Below, piece after piece: positions 34,388 through 43,872 of a DNA stretch of 64,000 nucleotides. The translations under genes were made by a program, and so were the position numbers. The notes under the pieces are model-generated. The model worked only from the letters and a program-made list of their open reading frames with translations. It ran no database searches and was not told the DNA's origin. Location: NCBI GenBank assembly GCA_023664665.1, contig JAMPEY010000006.1:62001-126000 (forward strand). The letters are read 5' to 3'. This DNA is from Lachnoclostridium sp. GTDB lineage: Bacteria; Bacillota; Clostridia; Lachnospirales; Lachnospiraceae. The first letter of the stretch is position 1. Every line of letters begins with the position of its first letter.

Positions 34388-35740
34388 ATGAAGAAAAATG
34401 AAATCAATTATGGGAACTATGCGGCGCTTTGCAGAAAAGCGGATCAGATGAATCAGGAACTATTTGACAGATACGAAGTGCAGAGGGGGCTCAGGGACAA
34501 AAACGGCAACGGCGTGCTGACCGGACTGACCAATATTTCCAGAATAGAGTCCTTTAAGATGGTGGATGGAGTGAAAACCCCCTGTGAGGGCAAGCTCTGG
34601 TACAGAGGGTATGACTGTATAGAATTAGTCAAAGGTTTTCGGGATAAGAAATTCGGATTTGAGGAGATTGCCTATCTGGTACTTTTGGGGGAGCTTCCCA
34701 CACAGGAGCAGCTTAAGGAATTCTGTCAGGTGCTGGCCTCGGAGAGAACCCTGCCCACCAATTTTACAAGGGATGTTATCATGAAGGCTCCCAGCAGCGA
34801 TATTATGAATTCCATGACCCGAAGCGTGTTGACCCTTGCATCCTATGATAAAAGGTGCAAGGATACGGATGTGGAGAATGTGCTCAGGCAGTGCATGGGG
34901 TTGATCAGTCTTTTCCCGGTGCTGGCGGTGTATGGTTATCATGCGTACAATCATTATGAAAACGACGACAGCATGTATATCCATCGTCCTTCCAGAAAGC
35001 TGTCAACGGCGGAGAATATCTTGATGATGCTCCGTCCCGATAAAAAATATACGGAGCTTGAGGCAAGGGTATTGGACATTGCGCTGGTATTGCATATGGA
35101 GCATGGCGGAGGCAACAATTCCACATTTACTACCCGTGTGGTTACCTCTTCCGGCTCGGATACTTATTCGGTGATAGCCGCCGCATTATCTTCTTTAAAA
35201 GGACCGAAACACGGCGGCGCCAATATCAAGGTAGTGGAGATGATGAATGACCTTGAAAAAAATGTGTCGGATTGGGAGGATGAGGATGCAGTGAGGGATT
35301 ATCTGCAGAAAATCCTTAGAAAAGAAGCCTTTGACCGCAAGGGCTTAATCTATGGAATGGGTCATGCGGTATATTCCCTGTCAGACCCAAGGGCACAGGT
35401 ATTTAAAGGATTTGTGGAGCAGCTTGCCATGGCGAAAGGAAGGGAGAGGGATTTCAGACTGTATTCCATGATTGAGCGGCTGGCGCCGGAGCTGATTGCA
35501 CAGAAGTCCCGCATTTATAAGGGAGTCAGTGCAAATGTGGATTTTTACAGCGGTTTTGTATACAGCATGCTTGAGATTCCCCTTGAGCTTTACACCCCGA
35601 TTTTTGCCATTGCCAGAATTGCGGGCTGGAGCGCGCACAGGATAGAGGAATTGATCAATATGGATAAGATTATCCGTCCTGCCTACAAGAGCATTATGGA
35701 AGAGAGAAGCTATATACCCATGGAAGAGCGCAACGCCTAA
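34388..35740 (+). CDS. Citrate synthase
   Basis: Condenses oxaloacetate and acetyl-CoA to citrate. 450 residues. Motifs: LWYRGYDCIELVKGF (N-terminal fold), HGGGNNSTFTTRVVTSSGSDTYSV with the catalytic His region, GPKHGGAN and the GMGHAVYSLSDPRA active-site loop. AGGGAGG precedes the ATG. It stands alone, without aconitase or isocitrate dehydrogenase next to it, so a role in glutamate precursor supply through a partial TCA path is likely but not shown here. Confidence 0.93.
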   Translation: MKKNEINYGNYAALCRKADQMNQELFDRYEVQRGLRDKNGNGVLTGLTNISRIESFKMVDGVKTPCEGKLWYRGYDCIELVKGFRDKKFGFEEIAYLVLLGELPTQEQLKEFCQVLASERTLPTNFTRDVIMKAPSSDIMNSMTRSVLTLASYDKRCKDTDVENVLRQCMGLISLFPVLAVYGYHAYNHYENDDSMYIHRPSRKLSTAENILMMLRPDKKYTELEARVLDIALVLHMEHGGGNNSTFTTRVVTSSGSDTYSVIAAALSSLKGPKHGGANIKVVEMMNDLEKNVSDWEDEDAVRDYLQKILRKEAFDRKGLIYGMGHAVYSLSDPRAQVFKGFVEQLAMAKGRERDFRLYSMIERLAPELIAQKSRIYKGVSANVDFYSGFVYSMLEIPLELYTPIFAIARIAGWSAHRIEELINMDKIIRPAYKSIMEERSYIPMEERNA

Positions 35741-35773
35741 GCTGCGCTCTTTCTCGCGTTGTACTTGCGCTGT

Positions 35774-35797
35774 CCGCAAAGTCAGAACCCTTTGCGG
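35774..35797. other. Hairpin after citrate synthase
   Basis: CCGCAAAG (35774-35781) pairs with CTTTGCGG (35790-35797). No T-run follows; it may be a weak terminator or a processing signal. Confidence 0.45.
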
Positions 35798-35853
35798 TAT
35801 AGGAATGTTTTGAATGGTAAATGATATAGGGAAAGAGGAATAAAAGGATAAAT

Positions 35854-37116
35854 ATGGGGACGATCATTGATTATCTGGAAGAATACGGAGATTGTTCTTT
35901 TAAAGATATGCCCATGAATGATGTGGACAGTCTGGTGCTATGCCAGTTTTCCTATCTGAAATTTGACAAAATGGTGCCGGATGTGCGGACAAGGGGGCGT
36001 TTTGTGCCGCTTGAAGAAGTGGCGCGGCATGCGGATTTTGAAAAGCTGTTTGCGGATACCCGCTTTGAAAAGGAGAACAGGGCGCTCTTTACGGCAATGA
36101 TGGCGGGACAAAGATACCGCACGCTTAAGCTGGGCAATTATATCAATGTCATTGAAAAGGAATGGGAGACTCAGTTTTCCGCGGTGACTTTTCTGCTGGA
36201 AAATAAAGATATCTATGTGGCGTTTCGGGGAACGGATGAAACCATTGTGGGATGGAAGGAAGATTTTAATATGGCATTTTTATCTCCGGTGCCCTGTCAG
36301 GCTTACAGTGTGAAGTATTTAAATATGGTGGCAAACGAGATACATGCCCCGCTGATTTTAGGAGGCCATTCCAAAGGGGGGAATCTGGCGGTTTACAGCG
36401 CTATGAATTGCAGGCCCCATGTGAAGGAACTGATTCGGAAAATATACAGCATGGACGGTCCGGGATTTAGGCCGGAGACATTAAAATCCGGCTGTTATGA
36501 GGCGGTTGCGGGCAGGGTGGTGAAAATACTACCCCATTCGTCTTTGGTGGGAATGATTTTTGAGAGGGATATGCGGTATGAAGTGGTGGAAAGCACTACC
36601 TTTGGGCTGGCGCAGCATGACCCTTATACATGGCTGGTAGAAGGCAGACATTTTGTTAAGGTAAATGATATTTATGAGAGCAGAAAATTTATAAACAGCG
36701 CCGTAAACGAATGGATACTGTCCTTAAACGAGACGCAGCTCCGCACCTTTGTAGACACGCTTTATCAGGTTGTCTTGGCCTCACAGGCGGAGGATTTGAT
36801 AGAATTTACCGCAGATTGGAAAAAAAGCATGAACGCCGCCCTGTCAGCATTCCGGGAAGTGGACGAGGAAACGGCGAAAATGCTAAAGGAAGTGGTGAAA
36901 GCTCTGTTTGAGACAGCAACGCTTCACATGAAAGAGGAAGTCAGGGCAAACGGGCTGCTTAAAGGAAAGGCGGGCAAGGGGAATCTTAAACACCGCCGCA
37001 GTCAATCCAAAAAGAAAGCAGGGAAAGGATTTTCTCTCCGGAAACAGGAGAAAAATCAGGGGAAATCCGCTCCGGATGCCATTGAAGCCCCAATAGAGGA
37101 AGGGTTTCGTGAATAA
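35854..37116 (+). CDS. DUF2974 lipase-like (alpha/beta hydrolase) protein
   Basis: 420 residues. The nucleophile elbow GGHSKGGNLAVYSA (GxSxG) near residue 174, preceded by VAFRGTDETIVGWKEDF, marks an alpha/beta-hydrolase of the DUF2974 family, often annotated Mbeg1-like. No signal peptide is seen, so it would be cytoplasmic. The last about 60 residues are Lys/Arg-rich (SQSKKKAGKGFSLRKQEKN), partly within the 131 bases shared with the opposite-strand gene ending at 36986. AAAGGATAA precedes the start. The substrate is unknown. Confidence 0.8.
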   Translation: MGTIIDYLEEYGDCSFKDMPMNDVDSLVLCQFSYLKFDKMVPDVRTRGRFVPLEEVARHADFEKLFADTRFEKENRALFTAMMAGQRYRTLKLGNYINVIEKEWETQFSAVTFLLENKDIYVAFRGTDETIVGWKEDFNMAFLSPVPCQAYSVKYLNMVANEIHAPLILGGHSKGGNLAVYSAMNCRPHVKELIRKIYSMDGPGFRPETLKSGCYEAVAGRVVKILPHSSLVGMIFERDMRYEVVESTTFGLAQHDPYTWLVEGRHFVKVNDIYESRKFINSAVNEWILSLNETQLRTFVDTLYQVVLASQAEDLIEFTADWKKSMNAALSAFREVDEETAKMLKEVVKALFETATLHMKEEVRANGLLKGKAGKGNLKHRRSQSKKKAGKGFSLRKQEKNQGKSAPDAIEAPIEEGFRE

Positions 37117-37633
37117 TGGCTTCCACGCAGTGGTCCTCATGGCACCACTGAATGGGCACAAGGCCTTTTCCGATACGCTTTAGTCCCTGATGATGAGCGC
37201 TGTTTACCAAGGCTTCCCTGCCATAAAGCTCATACAGGCAGCAGCCTTCTGCAATCGTGGTGTTGTGATATTGATCCCTGTCAGTATATCGGTGGATGCC
37301 GGCAGTGGGAAGGTCTTGGATAATAGTGCCCCCGAAAGCAACATTGAGTATCTGCATTCCCTTACAGATGCCAAGAACGGGGAGCTTTTGGCTGACGGCA
37401 TAGTCCAGCGCCTGAAATTGAAGGATATCCAATTCCGTGTCGATATTTTTGGAACCGTTATTTTGTTCCCCGAAAAAAGCGGGGGAAATATCGCCTCCGC
37501 CGGGAAGTATCAGAGCTTTGCACTCTGACAGCGCAGCCGGATTTATGGTGACGACAGGTTCTGCCGGAAGCAGGCGGACAAATCTTTCATAATTGGCGGT
37601 GTCTTTTTTTCTTCCCAAAATCGCAATTTTCAT
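36986..37633 (-). CDS. C26-type glutamine amidotransferase (gamma-glutamyl-GABA hydrolase-like)
   Basis: 215 residues starting MKIAILGRK at 37633. A class I glutamine amidotransferase fold: ILPGGGDISPAFFG, the nucleophile Cys in LGICKGMQ, and the His-Glu pair in LQWHPERISPD. Family members (PuuD-like) hydrolyse gamma-glutamyl amides. It is convergent with the DUF2974 gene and overlaps it by 131 bases, including the C-terminal HPE region. Upstream it is divergent from the ATP synthase operon. Confidence 0.88.
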   Translation of the reverse strand: MKIAILGRKKDTANYERFVRLLPAEPVVTINPAALSECKALILPGGGDISPAFFGEQNNGSKNIDTELDILQFQALDYAVSQKLPVLGICKGMQILNVAFGGTIIQDLPTAGIHRYTDRDQYHNTTIAEGCCLYELYGREALVNSAHHQGLKRIGKGLVPIQWCHEDHCVEAIIHETLPLLGLQWHPERISPDFSPVSGEKILSLLSFWIDCGGV

Positions 37634-37809
37634 GAATTTCAGGTCTCCCGGGGATTTTATGTTTCTGGATATGTTATGATATGCAAAAAAGAGGAAAGAG
37701 TGAAATAAAAAATGTGAAAAAAGCAATACATTTAACTAGCATTTTGTAAAAATATGGAGTAAAATAATTAAGGTTGTATCAATATAAAAAGCGGACAGGG
37801 GGTGTATGC

Positions 37810-38523
37810 ATGGGCGGTCTGGCAGAAGAGCTTCTGAGTGAGTTGGAATGCGAAGAGGTCTTTTCCTTTGCCTTTCCCGAAGGAATACCGCTGATAGGCG
37901 GGTTTGAAGTGGTTGTGAGGGAATCCGTCGTAATCACATGGGGCATTATGCTGGCGGTGGTTCTTTTCTGCATTTTTCTCACAAGGAATATGAAAGTCAG
38001 AGATATCGGGAAGAGGCAGCTGATTGCGGAAACGATTGTCACTAAGCTGGAAGGTTTTGTATCCGGCATGGTGGGAGAAGAAGGAAAGCGATATGTGCCT
38101 TATCTGGCAACCGTTTTAGTTTTTATCGGTCTGTCTAATATGATAGGGATATTCGGAATGAAACCGCCCACCAAGGATCTGAATGTCACGGTGGGGCTGT
38201 CTGTATTAAGCATCATACTGATTGAGTATGCAGGCTGGCACAAAAGAGGGTTCAAGGGATGGCTGAAGAGCTTTGCCGAGCCGGTGGCTGTTGTGGCGCC
38301 GATTAAGGTTTTGGAGCTGGTTATCAGGCCCTTGTCGCTCTGTATGAGACTTTTCGGAAATGTGCTGGGAGCATTTGTCATTATGGAGATGATAAAGATT
38401 ATCATACCGGTGGCAATTCCGGTTCCCTTCAGTCTGTATTTTGATATTTTTGACGGATTGATTCAGGCTTATGTGTTTGTGTTTTTGACTTCTCTGTTTA
38501 TCAAAGAGGCTATAGAAGAATAA
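37810..38523 (+). CDS. atpB: ATP synthase F0 subunit a
   Basis: Membrane stator forming the ion half-channels. ATG 37810 follows AGGGGGTG and gives 237 residues; a TTG 36 bases upstream lacks a site. The essential Arg lies in [12 protein letters not shown], with multiple hydrophobic helices around it. It is the first gene of the operon: there is no atpI in front, only the divergent amidotransferase gene. Confidence 0.95.
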   Translation: MGGLAEELLSELECEEVFSFAFPEGIPLIGGFEVVVRESVVITWGIMLAVVLFCIFLTRNMKVRDIGKRQLIAETIVTKLEGFVSGMVGEEGKRYVPYLATVLVFIGLSNMIGIFGMKPPTKDLNVTVGLSVLSIILIEYAGWHKRGFKGWLKSFAEPVAVVAPIKVLELVIRPLSLCMRLFGNVLGAFVIMEMIKIIIPVAIPVPFSLYFDIFDGLIQAYVFVFLTSLFIKEAIEE

Positions 38524-38536
38524 TAAAATCATATGT

Positions 38537-38564
38537 GCCGCGGGAAGCGGCGGAATGGAGGAAA
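38537..38564 (+). repeat. Hairpin plus ribosome site before atpE
   Basis: GCCGC (38537-38541) pairs with GCGGC (38547-38551), then GGAATGGAGGA. The layout resembles the repeats at 20781 and 56517, though the loop differs (GGGAA). It may boost or set translation of the high-stoichiometry c subunit. Confidence 0.5.
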
Positions 38565-38566
38565 TT

Positions 38567-38791
38567 ATGGTAGCACTTGGAGCGAGTATTGCAGCATTGG
38601 CATGTCTTGGAGGCGGTTTAAGCATCGGACTTGCCACCGCTAAAGCGGTGGAGGCGGTTGCGAGGCAGCCGGAAGCGGACGGCAAAATTACCAAAATACT
38701 GCTTTTGGGAGGCGCGCTTGCCGAGGCAACAGCTATTTACGGCTTCGTTATCGGCGTTCTGATTATCCTGTTTTTGGGCGGAGGACAATAA
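38567..38791 (+). CDS. atpE: ATP synthase F0 subunit c
   Basis: 74 residues forming a two-helix hairpin; many copies form the rotor ring. ATG 38567 follows TGGAGGAA. The ion-binding Glu lies in [12 protein letters not shown] in helix 2, and the polar loop is ARQPEA. The Gln and Ser that help bind sodium in known Na+ rings appear as Ile (LSIG) and Ala (AEAT), so proton coupling is the likelier reading. Confidence 0.95.
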   Translation: MVALGASIAALACLGGGLSIGLATAKAVEAVARQPEADGKITKILLLGGALAEATAIYGFVIGVLIILFLGGGQ

Positions 38792-38847
38792 TACTTTATG
38801 CCATAAAATGTGATATGGATGGAATGCAGTGAGAAAGGAAATGGGAT

Positions 38848-39336
38848 ATGCTTAAGTTAGATATCAATCTGGTGTTTACAATCATAAATGTGCTGATTTT
38901 ATTTGTTCTTGTCCGCAAATTCCTGTTCAAGCCCGTGCATAACATATTAGATGCGAGACAGGCGGAGATAGACAAGCAGTATGAGGATGTGAAGGCAGCG
39001 CAGGATGCCGCGGACGCATTAAAAGCAAAGTATGAGACTTCCGTAAAGGGCATCGCAAAAGAAAAAGAAGAGATTCTGAATGATGCCAGGGACAGGGCAA
39101 ACGGCGATTATGAGAAGGTTCTGGCGGACGCAAGGACTCAGGCGGACAAAATCGTGGAGGATGCCAGAAAGGATGCGGACGAACTGCATCAGAAGCGCAT
39201 GCAGCAGGCTACGGAGCAGATTGCGGATCTTGTGGTATCGGCTACCGCCAAAATTGTTGCTTCCCATCAGGGCATGGAGGCAGACAGAGAGCTTTATAAT
39301 CAATTTTTAGCGAAGACAGGTGAAAAGAGTGAGTGA
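38848..39336 (+). CDS. atpF: ATP synthase F0 subunit b
   Basis: 162 residues: an N-terminal membrane helix (FTIINVLILFVLVRKFLFKPV) and a long charged helix forming the peripheral stalk (residues about 30-150). GGAAATGGG precedes the ATG. Its stop at 39334-39336 overlaps the GTG start of the fused delta-alpha gene. It has ordinary b length and carries no part of delta. Confidence 0.95.
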   Translation: MLKLDINLVFTIINVLILFVLVRKFLFKPVHNILDARQAEIDKQYEDVKAAQDAADALKAKYETSVKGIAKEKEEILNDARDRANGDYEKVLADARTQADKIVEDARKDADELHQKRMQQATEQIADLVVSATAKIVASHQGMEADRELYNQFLAKTGEKSE

Positions 39337-41101
39337 TAAGCCGTTAGAAAATAAAAAATTGATGGTGACTTTATCCTATGTTACCCCTCCCACCGTGGAG
39401 CAGCTGCAGGGCATCAAAATTTTTATACGAAAGAGATTCTGCGATGGCAGAAGGACTCCGCAGGATATTGTCTTTGAGATGAAGGAAGACGCTTCCCTCG
39501 GGGGAGGATTTGTTATCAGGGCCGGCTCCGAGGTCATCGACTGGAGTATCAGTGGCCGTATGAGGCAGTTTACGGAGCAGTTGGAAAAAGTCGAAAAAAG
39601 TGCCATAAGCAGCGACAAGGACATTATTCTTCTGCTGAAAAGCACCATTGACGAATTTAAATTGGAGGCCAGGGGGCGTGAAATCGGTCAGGTAACCTGG
39701 GTAGGCGACGGAATTGCCAATGTGACGGGCATTGACCATGCGGTTTACGGGGAAATTATCATTTTTGATTCCGGAGTAAAGGGCATGGTGCAGGATATCC
39801 GGAGAGATGAGACGGGATGCATCCTTTTCGGGCGGGATACAACGCTTAAGGAGGGTGCGAAAGTGGTGTGTACCGGCAAGAGAGCCGGCATTCCCGTAGG
39901 TGAGAACTTTAAGGGCAGGATTGTGGATGCTTTAGGTTCTCCCATTGACGGAGCAGGCGCCATTATAGCAGAGGGATACCGGCCCATAGAGGAGGCGGCG
40001 CCTTCGATTGTGGACCGTAAGTCGGTGAGCGTTCCCATGGAGACGGGAATTCTTTCCATCGACTCCATGTTTCCCATCGGGCGGGGTCAGAGAGAATTGA
40101 TCATCGGAGACCGCCAGACAGGCAAGACTTCCATTGCCATGGAGGCTATTTTAAATCAGAAGGGCAAGGATGTTGTCTGTATTTATGTGGCAATCGGGCA
40201 GAAAGCCTCTACCATTGCCAAATTGGCGGATACGCTCAGAAAGCATGATGCCATGCAATATACCGTTATCGTGTCGGCTACGGCAAGCGACCCTGCGCCT
40301 TTGCAGTATATCGCGCCTTATTCCGGCACGGCATTGGCGGAATATTTCATGTATCGGGGCAGGGATGTATTGATTGTGTATGATGATTTATCCAAACATG
40401 CGGTGGCGTATCGGGCGCTGTCCCTTTTGCTGGAGCGTCCGCCCGGAAGAGAGGCCTATCCCGGAGATGTATTTTATCTCCATTCCAGACTGTTGGAGCG
40501 TTCTTCCAGACTGACGCCCGAACTTGGGGGCGGTTCCATTACGGCGCTTCCCATTATAGAGACACAGGCGGGAGATGTGTCGGCCTATATTCCCACCAAT
40601 GTGATTTCCATTACGGACGGGCAGATTTATCTGGAGAGCGATTTGTTTTTCTCGGGCATGAGGCCTGCGGTGAATGTGGGCTTGTCCGTATCCCGTGTGG
40701 GCGGCGCGGCACAGACCAAAGCAATGAAGAAGGCGGCGGGAAGTATCCGTATTGATTTGGCACAGTTTCGGGAGATGGAAGTATTTACACAGTTTGCATC
40801 CGATTTGGACAATGCCACTAAGGAACAACTGAAGCACGGGCATGTGCTGATGGAGCTGTTGAAACAGCCGTTAGGCAGGCCTTTAAGTATGCCGGAACAG
40901 GTGATTACCCTGTGTGTGGCAAACGCAAAGCTGATGACGGATATTCCCGTAAACGAGGTAAAAAGTTTTCAGATGGGTCTGTTAGAGTTTATAAGGCTGT
41001 CCCATGGGGAGATTGTGGAACAGATAGAGCAGACAAAAGATTTGAGCGAAGAGCTTTTGCAGGATATTTTAAAGGCGGCAGAAGAATATAAAGAGCAGTA
41101 G
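39329..41101 (+). CDS. atpHA: ATP synthase delta C-terminal domain fused to alpha subunit
   Basis: GTG 39329 follows AGGTG and gives 590 residues. Residues about 5-88 read as the C-terminal domain of F1 delta (VTLSYVTPPTVEQLQGIKIF ... DASLGGGFVIRAGSEVIDWSISGRMRQFTEQL). The remaining about 495 residues are alpha: the N-terminal helix, then EIGQVTWVGDGIANVTG, Walker A GDRQTGKTS near residue 260 (usually near 170) and the arginine-finger region SVSRVGGAAQTKAMK. The six-helix N-terminal domain of delta is absent from the operon. Normally that domain binds the alpha N-terminus, so covalent linkage could replace it. The coding frame is continuous over the junction. Confidence 0.92.
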   Translation: MSDKPLENKKLMVTLSYVTPPTVEQLQGIKIFIRKRFCDGRRTPQDIVFEMKEDASLGGGFVIRAGSEVIDWSISGRMRQFTEQLEKVEKSAISSDKDIILLLKSTIDEFKLEARGREIGQVTWVGDGIANVTGIDHAVYGEIIIFDSGVKGMVQDIRRDETGCILFGRDTTLKEGAKVVCTGKRAGIPVGENFKGRIVDALGSPIDGAGAIIAEGYRPIEEAAPSIVDRKSVSVPMETGILSIDSMFPIGRGQRELIIGDRQTGKTSIAMEAILNQKGKDVVCIYVAIGQKASTIAKLADTLRKHDAMQYTVIVSATASDPAPLQYIAPYSGTALAEYFMYRGRDVLIVYDDLSKHAVAYRALSLLLERPPGREAYPGDVFYLHSRLLERSSRLTPELGGGSITALPIIETQAGDVSAYIPTNVISITDGQIYLESDLFFSGMRPAVNVGLSVSRVGGAAQTKAMKKAAGSIRIDLAQFREMEVFTQFASDLDNATKEQLKHGHVLMELLKQPLGRPLSMPEQVITLCVANAKLMTDIPVNEVKSFQMGLLEFIRLSHGEIVEQIEQTKDLSEELLQDILKAAEEYKEQ

Positions 41102-41122
41102 AACGAAGCGAGAGGTATGGAT

Positions 41123-43436
<2,314 letters not shown>

Positions 43437-43437
43437 T

Positions 43438-43857
43438 TTGAGCGTATTCGGATTAAAAATCATAGCTGCGGATAAAGTTTTTTACAGTGGCAAATGCCAT
43501 AGCATCATTGTGCCCGCATTGGACGGGGAACAGCAGATTATGGCGCATCATGAGGATATGGTCATTGCTACCAGAGAGGGGAAAGTGCGTTTTCGGGAGG
43601 AGGAAAACGCTCCCTGGCAATATGTGGTGGTGGGAATCGGATTTGTTCACATTGTGAACAATCGTGTCACTATGCTGGCGGATACGGCGGAGAGACCGGA
43701 GGATATTGACAGGGTCCGCGCCGAACAGGCTCTGGAGCGCGCAAAAGAACAGCTCAGGCAGAAGCAGAGCATTCAGGAGTACCGTATCTCGAAAGCATCC
43801 CTTGCCAGGGCAATGGTACGCCTTCGGGAAGCGGGGAAGCGGGATGACAACAATTAG
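43438..43857 (+). CDS. atpC: ATP synthase F1 subunit epsilon
   Basis: 139 residues. The start is TTG 43438, placed six bases after GGAGG (43427-43431) and one base after the atpD stop; it reads LSVFGLKIIAADKVFYSGK. The beta-barrel domain (PALDGEQQIMAHHEDMVIATREGKVRF) and the C-terminal helical hairpin (RAEQALERAKEQLRQKQS ... ASLARAMVRLREAG) are both present. Confidence 0.93.
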   Translation: MSVFGLKIIAADKVFYSGKCHSIIVPALDGEQQIMAHHEDMVIATREGKVRFREEENAPWQYVVVGIGFVHIVNNRVTMLADTAERPEDIDRVRAEQALERAKEQLRQKQSIQEYRISKASLARAMVRLREAGKRDDNN

Positions 43858-43872
43858 GCGAAGGAGTTTGAC

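Noticed and set aside
38567..38791. Sodium-specific c subunit
   Set aside because: The positions expected to be Gln and Ser in sodium rings look like Ile and Ala, so the sequence does not support a sodium motif.
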